This document shows positions 21,064-31,004 of a stretch of DNA of 31,004 bases, one piece after another (position 1 is the first letter of the stretch; every line of letters begins with the position of its first letter). Made by a program: the position numbers and the translations under genes. Source of the stretch: Reticulitermes lucifugus (Eukaryota > Arthropoda > Insecta > Blattodea > Rhinotermitidae); contig JAKCWW010002553.1 of NCBI GenBank assembly GCA_026260175.1, forward strand, positions 7,257 to 38,260, given 5' to 3'. Below the pieces are notes generated by a model. That model ran no database searches, was not told where the DNA came from, and was given only the letters and a program-made list of their open reading frames with translations.

Positions 21064-21252
21064 TTAATCATGAAGACCCAAGACCTCAAACACCTTCCTC
21101 AGCACTCTGTGCTCGAACAGTCTGAGCACATGTTCTTCCTTTAATGTGAAAGACCAAGTTTCACATTCATACAAAACAAGCAAAGTGATAATGTGGCCAA
21201 TGCAATCTGTAAGCACGGTATAGACCTGCTTAGGTGTGATACTGTTCTCCAT
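21064..21252 (-). pseudogene. LINE polyprotein fragment
   Basis: The minus-strand reading includes LVLYECETWSFTLKEEHVLR and then LFEHRVLRKVF. This is the conserved block just after the reverse-transcriptase core in many insect non-LTR retrotransposons (pattern LYGCETW...EEH.LR.FE...LRK.F). It belongs to a different lineage from the fragment at 10025-10570, which has the GAETW version. The reading ends a few residues later. Nothing upstream or downstream of the block can be aligned by eye. Confidence 0.7.
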
Positions 21253-21776
21253 GCATCAGCTAACCTTGTTCGTCTACGAAACTAACATATTATCAATACG
21301 TGCATCCGGGTTTCGTCACGTGCCAACACTATGGAACTAAATTAAATCCAATTCATAGCATAAAGCCGTCGTGTAGCAAGTTACAACAAAGTTAGGGAAG
21401 TTTAAAAGATATAAATCTGTCATATATGATTTAGGTAGTAGTTCAAGGATACTAGCTACATTGAGATGAATGATTGGAACTGGAATCCCTATGATCTATG
21501 GAGGCCTAACTGTCTTCATACATTTGCATAAGAGGAATTATGTAATCTGACAGCTAAACTTACACAGTTTAACCTCGAAACTCTGAACTACGACACAAAC
21601 ACGAACACTTACTGGTAGGCCCACACGTTGTCCACATGCATTACTTGAAATTTACTTGCTCCAAGAACTGTAAGACGCAAATTGGCGGTTTTTAACTCGC
21701 GTTCAACACTCGGGCCTTTGAAGCCTGAACGTAATTTAGTGTTTAAAACTTCAGTCCCCATCTCACAGACTGTACA
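21253..21776. other. Unannotated sequence
   Basis: About 520 bases without a recognisable feature. Confidence 0.45.
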
Positions 21777-21800
21777 ATATATATATATATATATATATAT

Positions 21801-21987
21801 ACAATCGAACCCGGTTATAACGACATCGGTTTATGAGAGACCTCCTCTATAACGTCAGATATTGCGTGGCACCAATTTATTTCTCGCTGTTAACCACATC
21901 ATTATACTCCTCGGTTAGAATCACACTCGTTTATAACGACACAAAATATTCAGTCCCTTTCATAAGGTTATAACCTGGTTCGACTGT
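21801..21987 (+). mobile_element. pogo/Tigger-like MITE inserted in a TA microsatellite
   Basis: The left end is ACAATCGAACCCGGTTATA and the right end, on the opposite strand, is ACAGTCGAACCAGGTTATA, a 19-bp inverted repeat with two mismatches. The element is 187 bp long and noncoding. TA dinucleotides lie at both borders, and the flanks are TA runs (about 21777-21800 and 21987-22000), consistent with the TA target of Tc1/mariner-type transposases. Because the target is itself a TA run, the exact duplication cannot be shown. Confidence 0.82.
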
Positions 21988-22560
21988 ATATATATATATA
22001 TCCATTACAAATACCAACAGGTTAACGCTATTTCGGAAAAAGCCTCTGCCCATACGAAAAATAAACAACCTGTGGCGGGCAAAATTCAGATTCCTTTAAC
22101 GTCAAAGCACGTGTTAACTACACACAGACACTCCTGGACTTACGCAATAGTTACAATCTCGGGAGGTCCTGGGCAAGTCGGAATTGAATACACATATGTT
22201 CGCATATATATGCATACAGAAGGGAATCCAGTTGAAATCCAACTCGAACACAATGGAACCTGATCGGCCACAGCATGACCGCCCCGCCGCATGTGTTATC
22301 GCCCAGCAATATTCTTCCGCCACCTTCGTCACATTGCGCTTTAGTTCTCCGCAAGGAAAATTTCGGCGCGCGTTTAAAAAGAATACTTCGATTTTTTTTT
22401 TACTTTTTTAAAAGCTGCGTAAGTCTAAAATTCCGTAATGTAAAACTGCGGAAGCCGGGAGTGTCTGTAGAGTGACCAATGTGTTTTAGTGGCTAGCAAC
22501 GTTTGTACATTCGCAGATTGGATGTGAAACGCTATCACTTGCTTCGGGAGGAGCTCATTA

Positions 22561-22720
22561 CATCTGCGATTTTTTGGGATTTTACGCAGCGTAGAATGGT
22601 AGTTTCTTAAAGACGTTTCGGGATAACCTATCGATCCCATCTTCAAGGGTCAAGCAGTCCAGGAGTCCCAAAAGAGCGCAGATATCATTTACACTGCGGC
22701 GAAAGCCTAAAATCACGCAG
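22561..22720 (-). mobile_element. Fold-back element with hammerhead-like motif, copy C
   Basis: On the minus strand the order is outer flank (TTAGGCTTTCGCCGCAGTGT), first arm (ATCTGCGCTCTTTTGGGA), TTGACCC, the 35-nt motif at 22646-22612, then a second arm ending near 22561. The motif has TTGAAGA, stem GGGAT/ATCCC around CGATAGGTT, and GAAACGTC. Compared with copies A and B the fifth stem pair changes from C-G to T-A, so pairing is kept. The arms are more diverged than in copy B. Confidence 0.6.
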
Positions 22721-22725
22721 GAACA

Positions 22726-23029
22726 CATTGATTACAAGTGCATGGGAACAAGCGATCGAGAAAATACGTGTTTTTATCTACCAGTAATTAAGTAAATTAA
22801 CTATGTAAATTATAGCATTGTCGCCTTTTGCTGTTAGTACAACGAAATTTATAAGACACAACTATCTGGCCTTCGACAGTCTTCAAAACGTAATCGCAAG
22901 GTATGTCGTTCCAGAACCACTCTATCACGTGTTGATTCGACATAATAACGTCAACAAGTTCCTGAGCTTATGTATGAAACCACGTCAACGTATAAGAGGT
23001 GCGGACACATCTCCCAGAGTTCTTACTTG
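22726..23029. other. Unannotated sequence
   Basis: About 300 bases with no recognisable feature. Confidence 0.45.
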
Positions 23030-23215
23030 ATACTTGGAGGTGAGTAGTCGAAGGCACGTTCGGCCGCTTTACCTCTGAAGGAAGGACATCCAGTGTCCAT
23101 TGCACAAGAGGCTGGTTGGGCTTCAGGGCCCTCGTGGACGCGGAGGCGAAGGTAAAAATTCCTGCCCTTGAGAATCGAAGCAGCTCATGGTCAGTTGCTC
23201 TAATGACCGACTGAC
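23030..23215 (-). repeat. Diverged SINE, family 2 relative
   Basis: Read on the minus strand, a tRNA-like head with a B box-like GCTTCGATTCTC (about 23181-23170) is followed by CGAGGGCCCTGAAGCCCAAC, CAGCCTCTTGTGCAATGG, GGTAAAGCGGCCGAACGTG and ACTACTCACC. These blocks run parallel to the better copies at 14164-14455 and 3750-4025. Similarity is clearly lower than between those two, so this is an older copy or a separate subfamily. Confidence 0.6.
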
Positions 23216-24933
23216 TTATCTCGCTCCAGTTCTCTTCTGTATTTTTGAACGATACTCACCAGAAAGAGTGAAGGCTAGTAAGAGGTCTTAATTTCCCAGT
23301 GTCGGCCTTCATGTTTACTTTCTGTATTAGTGGCGAGTTTTCCGGTGTGTTACCATCCGAAAATAAACAAGTGTGGTCCTACTTCTTGAACATAATCATA
23401 ATGAAATGTATAATCATAGGAATAAGGCAGAGAATACAACTATCCTACTCCAAAGTTAAAACTGTGCGTGTTAGGCAGCTAACAATCGAACATCGAAGGA
23501 GGGGGGATAAGTTAGCGTAAATGTGTACACGTGGAGACAAATCTCTCCTGAATCTCTTCCTATTAAGTACGGTTTCTCCTGTCGTAAGCCAACTACAAAA
23601 CCAAGAAGACGTAAAAAGTGGAAATACTGCTAGACACATTCTTAACCTCCGCTCAAGACGCTGGTCAGCTTCACGCCCCCGGTCATTTTATACCTCGGCA
23701 AAAGGGCCCGGGACCCTTCAAAATTTCACCCACAATCCTACAAAGCTTTTACTTACACCTTAAAATAAACACTTTCGCAGACAACATTAAGTATAGAAAA
23801 TGACGGAATGTCACACCAAGAGTAAGTAGCGGACGGAAATAGATGAACAAAGAATCAAATAAATACAGAATGAAGGGTTAAACGTGGAATGGAATAATGA
23901 AGGGCAAATGAAGAAACACACACACAGGAAAGAAAATAAAGGAAGAAGGAAAGGAATAATGGATCAGGTTCAGAGGTCGATGTACCGCAAAATGAATTAA
24001 ACATAGATAGATAGGTTTATAAGTGAGTCAAGTTCAAATTAGCAAAAGTTAAAGGCCTCGACCACCACTTGTGAAGAGCGAAAAGCATTGAAATATATTC
24101 AGAGCCCTAGCTACAAGTAGGACAAGTCAAATGCCAATGGAATAATGTAGTGATTTATAGACTACTGAGAACACATGCCATATCTCATCGATTGGTCGCC
24201 GTGAATAGAACAAAACACTTTGTGACGCGGTGTTTCAGACTTCAATATCGATTTATCATTGTTTATTTAAAACACAATCAGAGAACACAGTGAAAGGAAA
24301 AGTCAAAGATGTTCACTTCAAATTACGTATTAAAATTAAAGATAATTCTTCTTCGTTGGACCAGTTAAACGGGGCTTGATCCAACATTCCATCATTTATG
24401 ACAACGATCCAACTGTTGAGAAACTTTGTTTAAGAGGATTTTTAAAAGGTATTTACGGTGAAGATGAGAATAATTAATCTGGCCCTTTGATGGATTCAAT
24501 TTGCCTAAATAATACACAAAAATCCAGTTCATATCTTATAGCAAACATTACAAATGCCAACTCGTTAAATGTATATGGAAACAATCGCTGTTTATTGCGA
24601 GACTCGTGCGAAAAATAACATTACACTATGTTGGGAAAACACTAAGTTTTTAATGCTAAATCAGATTGTGCGTTGGGCATACAGCACTCACTCTGCAGAA
24701 CAGATATTTAATGTTTAGTAAAGAATCACTTCAATTTCGTAAGTTTCATTAATTACCAAATGCACTTCACATGTATAAGTAAAACACGAACTGATAAATA
24801 ATTATCATTTCTAGGTAAGTTAATAAAATACATGTCTTCGCTAATTTTACACTCTATCGTACTGAGTATTTTCACATGTATTCTCACAAGAATCGTGTTT
24901 ATTGCAACTGCAGACCAACTCTAGCAGTGGTTT
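23216..24933. other. Long unannotated region
   Basis: About 1.7 kb with no supportable gene or transposon. It includes a purine-rich stretch near 23900-23960. Confidence 0.45.
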
Positions 24934-24974
24934 CATCCATCCATCCATCCATCCATCCATCCATCCATCCATCC
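24934..24974. repeat. CATC microsatellite
   Basis: About ten tandem copies of CATC. Confidence 0.97.
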
Positions 24975-25921
24975 GGTGCGCTAAACCATAATCAGACCGA
25001 AATCCCTACGTAGGCCTATAGTACGAATGAATTAAAAAGGCTTGTACCTTTGTTGGACAACACAGAAAAACGAAAAAAAAATTTATACTACCATTGTGAT
25101 TCGAAATTATTGGAAGGGTGAAGGACTAAGGGCAGAAATAACGGCTGTTACAGACAGCATCTCTAAAGAAACGCTGGCTACAATTACGAAAAATGTATTT
25201 TTTCTCTCCTTTCAAATGACTGAATGCACAAGAAATCACTTCCCTAATGAGTTTTACGTGAACTTCTCCTGTGCTTCATTAGCATTGTGACGTCAGAACC
25301 AATGTAAACTCAATACAGTATGTCAATACAAACGAGAATTTAAAACACCCCCGTCTTCTTTGGTTTTCCTGTATTCAGTCATGTAGGACCTTTTTTATGA
25401 CACGATCTACTTCCTTTAGCGTAAATTCCCAACACAAAATCTGACCCAAACCCATGACGTACAGTCGCTAACAAAACATGCTGACATATAGACGGCACCT
25501 CCCCACCATTCATTATAAAGAACGCAACAGTATGCGTTTCCGTAAACACAAGACCGTTTCCGCCTGAAAGACGCTATAGGTTAGCAGGAACTGCAGGATG
25601 AACCGCCAAGTGTGGGCCGTATGAACTGGTTTCTTGGAAAGCCGGACACGCATTACGCAACTTCAAGAGACCGCAACGCAGCGGTTAATAAACCCTACTG
25701 ACAGATTCGGGAAAGAGAACAAGATCTTATCTGGCACGCGGCTGTGTACGTAACAGTTCCGATGTAGCCAGGAGCGGTCTTTTTCATTGTTGTGGTTACA
25801 ATACGTCTCTATGGAACTGGCGCCTCTGGCCCACTGTCCATCCCCGGATGGCAGACGAATGAATATGAAACATTCGTAAAATGATAACTGGCAAGGCAAA
25901 ACCAAAGTACTTTAAGAAAAA
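24975..25921. other. Unannotated region
   Basis: About 950 bases with no recognisable feature. Confidence 0.45.
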
Positions 25922-26022
25922 CTTGTTCTAGTGCTAGTTTGCCCACCACAAATCCCACATGTACTACCCTGGAATTCAACCCGGTCCGCTGCAGTGAGAA
26001 GCCGACAACTAATCGCTGAGAA
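25922..26022 (-). repeat. SINE family 1 head fragment
   Basis: On the minus strand, TCAGCGATTAGTTGTCGGCT, CTCACTGCAGCGG, a B box-like CGGGTTGAATTCC and CATGTGGGATTTG follow the same order as the head at 351-604. The downstream body of that copy is missing, so this is a truncated copy. Confidence 0.6.
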
Positions 26023-27584
26023 ATGTTAGTGTCTCCCAGATAACGTGGTGGAGAAGGAACAGAATGTGACGTTCCTCATAGCACTAGAATGGATAAACAG
26101 TGAACAAATGTTTTTAAAACCTTATTCATTGTAATACAACAGATTGTACTTTAGCATCTCATGCAAGAACCTATCACGTACTACTGTATGATTTTTACAA
26201 AGAGCCCCTGTTAAAGTAAGCCTCTTACATAAATATATACAACGTACCACTTTTAAATGAACCTCGACCTCCAAGCCTGTGGAGTGGGGGAACCATGGAA
26301 CTTACGAACATTAAAGTGACTGTAGCTGTTGAAAAATACATGTAACATTCCAAGCGATGACCGTGAAATACCCTTCGATCCACCAGTAACGTCTACGTCA
26401 CATAAATCAGCAATGCTGAGCTGCATACACATAACGGTGATGAAAAGGCTTCCTTCAGTGACTTAGCTGCATGGCCTCGTGAAACCGCACAAACAGCTAA
26501 AAGCTACAGGGAAGATCAGACAGTAAGCGGTTATGTTGTAACATCAGAAAAGATATTTGATTTCTAAGGCTTGGCAAGATGTTTTTAATATTAGCAAATA
26601 TGGGTGGTAGACTGAGGTTCCTGGCAATTTGAGGGCTTTTTTGAAGTCTTTTTGATCCCAATCAACTTGTGTGTCAACATATATGCACTAATGGTGTAAC
26701 AGACTCACTGGACAAGAACTGCGTAGGAAGATATGTACCACATGTTGTGGTGTTGGTCACTTTTTGACGTAGTGTGCTTAGTAACCCAGCACACTGCACT
26801 GAAGACATATCCTGTTAATACCTTCATAGACTCTGTACTCTGGTATCAAAACAACTGCAGAGCTGTTGCTATTGTGTGGGCCCGCGTTCGTATATGCCTA
26901 ATCGGCTTTCATAACACATTAACTGACATCATCATTTAGTCATATGGATTATGCAACAGGTTCAAATCATAAGGCAGAATTTTCACTATGCCATTTGAGG
27001 GAATGGGGTTTAAGTTCCACACTTTCTTAGACCCAGCAGTAGATGGAAATTGTGAGCTTTACGATAAGGCCACTTTACCCCCAGGAAAATGACTCTCGAC
27101 ATACATTAGACAGGAGACAAGCTGAACCTGTCAGCCCGTGTAGATGAGGTAGCGAAAAGAAAAACTATATCCCTGCTACTAATCTAATCCCAGTTAAATT
27201 ATAATTCCTTTACAAGTTGTGGATGAATAATTTATTCACTTCTCTTGCGAACAAATAAATCAAACCCTACGGTTATTATCAGGAGCATGTACGTGGTACC
27301 TTCAGGAACAACGGCTTCAGTAAGCTCTGAATTAGCTCCCCTTTCAAAGAGATATAATTGGTGTGGACTAATTATAATTGTCGTGGCTAATCCTGTTCAA
27401 GGTGCTTCGCACTTCTTCAGATAAGTTGATCACAGCTTCATGTCACTAAACGTCAGACAGTTCTTACATAAACCTTGCAAACCTTGTCAGACACGCGTAC
27501 CTTATCATTTTACTGCACCCCCCACCCCCACCCCCGGCCGCCCAGTCACACTGCATGTAGACATAACGAAAGAACTACTCGATA
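26023..27584. other. Long unannotated region
   Basis: About 1.5 kb without a supportable gene. Its only distinctive part is a C-run cluster at 27518-27535 (6, 5 and 5 C separated by single A). Confidence 0.45.
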
Positions 27585-27592
27585 AAAACTAG

Positions 27593-27850
27593 AGTACCAT
27601 GCAAGTTGGCTCGAAAATAATGCTTCTGACTTGCATTCAGGAGGTGTCTGGATCAAATCTCGGCCGAAACATAGACTATGTTACCGAAACTTTCGCATGA
27701 TTCCCTCAGTCACTCCAGGCAAAGGCTGGAATAATGTCGTACTTCGGCCGTGTCCCTTCCAGTTCACTGTTCGACAGTCATCCTACCATTCGACGGTATA
27801 TATTCTTGAGATGACAAGAGTAGTTAAGTAAATAAATACATAAATAATAC
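27593..27850 (+). repeat. tRNA-headed SINE, family 4, with probable duplication
   Basis: The decayed head reads TTGGCTCGAAAATAATGC with a B box-like TGGATCAAATCTCGG. The body has CCTCAGTCACTCCAGGCAAA and CGGCCGTGTCCCTTCC, as in the copies at 12026-12280 and 14988-15175. The tail is TAAGTAAATAAATACATAAA. AAAACTAG occurs at 27585-27592 and 27851-27858, a probable target duplication that sets the ends. Confidence 0.72.
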
Positions 27851-27858
27851 AAAACTAG

Positions 27859-28684
27859 TATGTAGGTTTCTAGTTCCTGCGTTCAACTGATATTCCGTAC
27901 CTTTATTACACAATTAGGCAAGCTGAAGTTTCGGTGTACATTATTTTGATTAATCAAGCAACATGCCGAGTTTAATCAGCCGTTTGCATGCTCAGCGTTC
28001 GTATTTAGCTCATCAGTAACGCGTCAAAATCTTCTAAAATTACGTAAGTAGATTACGGCAGGTGTGTGAAACGTGCACCACCTCCAAGAAAGCATCCTCC
28101 CGTTTTATCACGAACACTCTATATGAGATTCAATCGTACCACGGCACAAGTCCCAAAGGCAGTCCAGTTCCATCCAATTCCTGCCAAGAAAGACCTCATC
28201 CCCTTCCTGTTTGGTTCTGGCAGTCGACCCTCAGCGCTTCAGTACGTCTTGGCACATCAGATATAAACTGCAACTCTCAAGCAGCACCAAGAACGAAGTC
28301 CAATTGGAACAAGTCACGTGACCTTGATGGCCCTGTGTCACGACGACCATCATCAAAGATTATGACCACCAATAGCCCTGCGCCCAGAAGGAAAAAACGT
28401 AAGACAACAAATGGAGCAAAAACGGCTGGAATTTATCGCAAAGCGTAACACATTTTTCACGTACTATTTTGTATTTCAGTGTTATGTGGTCTTCACGTTT
28501 ATTTACGGCAAGTACAAATAAACGTCACTGTTCTTTCGTCTTATCCAAGAAGTTTCAAATTCTGATTATACAAAGGAGTGTTAAAGAGTTACTAAACTCC
28601 ATGCGGCACAAAAATCTGAAAAAAAAAGGCTGTGGTATCTTGCTGCTATTTGTAAAATATAGGCCATGTCGAAGAAGTCTAAAA
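27859..28684. other. Unannotated sequence with a 129-codon open frame
   Basis: The plus-strand frame 28062-28448 starts with ATG and encodes 128 residues, rich in Ser, Thr, Pro, Lys and Arg, with a basic C-terminus (APRRKKRKTTNGAKTAG). I recognise no domain, signal peptide or family. A second ATG frame of 66 residues starts four bases later, so coding character is not unique. There is no visible promoter or polyadenylation context. It may be chance or a decayed element; I do not call it a gene. Confidence 0.25.
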
Positions 28685-28698
28685 TATGTGATCTTAAG

Positions 28699-28938
28699 GA
28701 GACCACTTGGAAGACCCAGGCGTAGATGGGAAGATAATATTAAAATGGATCTTCAAAAAGTGGGATGGAGGGCATGGACTGGATTGATATGACTCAGGAT
28801 AGAGCCAGGTGGCGGGCTCTTGTGAATGCGGTAATGAAACTACGGGTTCCACAAAACGCGGGGAATTTCTTGGCTAGCTGACGACCTGTTAGTTTCTCAA
28901 GAAGAACTCTGCTCCATGCAGTTAGTTAGTTAGTTAGT
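28699..28938 (+). mobile_element. 5'-truncated LINE insertion with 14-bp duplication
   Basis: The inserted piece encodes the extreme C-terminus of the LINE polyprotein (RPLGRPRRRWEDNIKMDL, then after a one-base frame change DMTQDRARWRALVNAVMKL). The stop and shared 3' end follow (TTCTTGGCTAGCTGACGACC), and it ends in a TTAG-repeat tail (28921-28940). TATGTGATCTTAAG is present on both sides, at 28685-28698 and 28939-28952, a perfect 14-base target duplication. Extreme 5' truncation to 240 bp, a simple-repeat tail and a long duplication together are the signature of target-primed reverse transcription. Confidence 0.92.
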
Positions 28939-28952
28939 TATGTGATCTTAAG

Positions 28953-29908
28953 TCCGTTCAAGCAAGTCGAAGGAAGCAGGGGTACGAGTACACATATTCT
29001 CCCCACAATGCATTCACTTATCCGCAACTGTTACAAATAACCATGTTCCAAACATGATTCGAAACACAGTGTGAGGGTGACCATACACCGTATTTTCGTA
29101 CTTGGGAAAACAAATTCCAACAGGTCGTGGAGGTCTAGGACCGTTCCCATATGACAGCCTGTGTTCTGACGCCTCAACTGCAGTTTCACTGTACAGACAC
29201 TTTAACACTGTCCACATAGTGTGTACCTGGGAACTGCAGACACAGACTAATTAGCTGGGATGTTTGCAGTATGCATCTATCGTTATAATGCTGGTCTAAT
29301 TGCTGGTCACTGGTAGGAGGTGTGAAGTGTATCTGAACAGGTGACATCAGTCAGTTTATGTTTGTACACACATCAAGGAGCCAATTAAGATGCTTCGATG
29401 GTAAAAACACGGTATGTACTCACAAACCAGTCCGCCCAGGTGCTTACGACCCCAAAACTGTACTTAAACTGAATATTTGTAACGACGTGAAAATGCATCC
29501 TGCGATTCAGTCAAGAACTGATATTTTTTGAAACTAAGTTCCATTACATCTTACACTGAAATACTTAATTAAAGCACATGGGTGAATCTACTGTTAATAT
29601 TGCGAGTTTTCTGGTCTGTCATGGTCATAAAAAGAGACTGCAAGTTTAACAGTGCGTACATGTTTTCGGCAGTCAATGTTTGGAATTCCCTCAAACAACA
29701 GTTAAACTGTTTGTTTTTGAAAGATTAGTCAACGTTAACCTCACTTGATGAGTGAGAGAGACAGAGAACGATGGAACGACAATTATCCTCTAAGATTAAA
29801 TAGAAAAACGGGGGGAATGGGAAGGGGAAAGATGAACCAAAATATAGATTAGTAAATAAGAAAAAAAAGAAGAGGGCGGGGAGGACACAAGAAAGGGAAG
29901 AACAAAGG
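28953..29908. other. Unannotated region
   Basis: About 950 bases with no recognisable gene or transposon. Confidence 0.45.
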
Positions 29909-30296
29909 TAGATAGAGAAACAAACGGACAGAGAGACAGATAGACGGACGGACAGACAGGCAAGCAGGCAGATAGATAGGCAGATAGATAAATACATATA
30001 TAGATAGATAGATAGATAGGAGACAGACAGATAGATAGGTAGGTAGATAGATAGGAGCAGACAGACAGACAGACAGAGAAAGACAGACAGAGAAAGATAG
30101 ATAGATAGGAGACAGACAGATAGATAGACAGATAGATAGATAGATAGTTAGGAGCAGACAGACAGACAGACAGACACAGAAAGATAGATAGATAGATAGA
30201 CAGGAGACAGACAGACAGACAGATAGATAGATAGATAGATAGATAGACGGACAGACAGATAGATAGATAGATAGATAGACGGACAGATAGATAGAC

Positions 30297-30331
<35 letters not shown>

Positions 30332-30405
30332 CAGGAGACAGACAGACAGATTGATAGGTAGGTAGATAGATGGATAGACAGGAGACAGACAGACAGACAG
30401 ATACA
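29909..30405 (+). repeat. Compound GATA/GACA tetranucleotide array
   Basis: About 500 bases of interleaved GATA and GACA units with occasional GGTA and GGAC variants. The spacer AGGAGACAGACAG recurs at about 30018, 30107, 30202, 30332 and 30380, and GGAGCAGACAG at about 30053 and 30151. This points to larger blocks of roughly 90-100 bp that were themselves duplicated. The long minus-strand open frame over it (Leu, Ser, Tyr, Ile, Cys and Val only) arises because the tetramer contains no stop in that orientation. Confidence 0.97.
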
Positions 30406-30942
30406 GGCCCTAAAAAGCTACTGCATTTGTTCAAGCACGGGCTGTCAAAGAGCTCCAGCTTCACGGTAAAACAACGAACAGTGACCTAGTGGGACGCTGG
30501 CAAGTTTACCTCATGTCGGCACATTACATGGGTAAGACCCCACACAACATTCTCTGGAAGACGGTTTATAAAAGTAATACGACTTATCACTTATTTGATG
30601 TAACGAAGGCATAACGGTAAAGTAAAATGAGTACTTACAACGAACCACTTAAAATACGAAGACAGTAACCAGGGCACCATGTAATGAAGTTTACATTATG
30701 TAAGTGGGATCAATAAAGTCAAAGGGCTGCCAGGTCTGTGAGGCATAGGTAATAGCAGTCAAGGTCAGGCGGGTACTTCCAGACTGCTTAACGACAGTTT
30801 TAAACTGCGAAGTTATGGAAGATGGTAGTTTGGGGGGGAGGGTCCTTTCCCTCTCTAAATTATGCCCTTGGAATCCACTACTACCAGTCAGAATTCATCT
30901 CCTACACTCAGCTAAATTCATGTAGCCTACTTGCGATAATCC
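30406..30942. other. Unannotated sequence
   Basis: About 540 bases with no recognisable feature. Confidence 0.45.
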
Positions 30943-31004
30943 GCCGATCCCAGTGGCCGTGCAGTCTAAGGCGTGGGTCTTCGGCCGCTCGCTTACTAGG
31001 ATCG
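30943..31004 (+). repeat. SINE family 3, start of a copy cut by the window end
   Basis: The sequence begins GCCGATCCCAGTGGCCGTGC and continues through CTAAGGCGTGGGTCTTCGGC and CGCTCGCTTACTA, matching the start of the copy at 2704-2442 with few differences. The B box and body lie beyond the window. Confidence 0.85.

Noticed and set aside
28042-28047. Splice donor GTAAGT upstream of the 28062 frame
   Set aside because: A six-base match is expected many times in 31 kb on two strands, and there is no exon on its left.
29725-30464. 222-codon and overlapping minus-strand open frames
   Set aside because: They are produced by the GATA/GACA array, which has no stop codon when read in this orientation. 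Only a handful of residue types occur.

Overview
The window looks like intergenic or deep intronic DNA from a large, repeat-rich animal genome, most likely an insect and possibly a cockroach or termite. The reasons are AT-leaning sequence, no dense open reading frames, several tRNA-headed SINE families, many 5'-truncated non-LTR retrotransposon (LINE) tails, small DNA transposons and long microsatellites. The taxon is inferred from the style of the repeats; no host gene confirms it. I find no complete protein-coding gene, no genuine tRNA or rRNA gene, no CRISPR array and no bacterial or viral gene set. One assembly gap of 50 N lies at 10368-10417.

Layout. 1-5000 holds three SINE families (351-604, 1325-1553, 2442-2704 minus, 3750-4025) and decayed LINE pieces (2196-2345, 4213-4390). 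5136-5540 minus is an open stretch that could be an unrecognised exon. 5701-5936 is another LINE tail. 6430-7372 is a cluster of three inverted-repeat structures, including a nearly perfect 156-bp palindrome without spacer. 7373-9610 is plain. 9617-10570 carries a SINE and a broken reverse-transcriptase tail around the gap. 11165-15175 holds a LINE tail, one fold-back element and three SINEs, one with a clear 12-bp target duplication. 17920-18118 is a hAT-type MITE with a perfect 8-bp duplication. 18535-18718 is a fold-back element with 44-bp arms. 19487-19815 is a 42-bp minisatellite followed by a GTC microsatellite. 21801-21987 is a TA-flanked pogo/Tigger-like MITE, and 22561-22720 another fold-back element. 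23030-31004 holds more SINEs, a LINE insertion with a perfect 14-bp duplication (28699-28938), and about 500 bp of GATA/GACA repeat (29909-30405).

The most interesting signal is a 35-nt motif found five times (6483-6517 minus, 7282-7316 plus, 11610-11644 minus, 18634-18668 plus, 22612-22646 minus). It has a TGAAGA-like box, a 5-bp stem whose two sides change together between copies, and a GAAACGT box, always with the same spacing. In four of the five copies it clearly sits between inverted-repeat arms. The layout resembles a type I hammerhead ribozyme of the sort known from Penelope-like retroelements, but with deviations that make present activity doubtful.

No genes here work together in a pathway. 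The window records repeated transposon insertion and decay.
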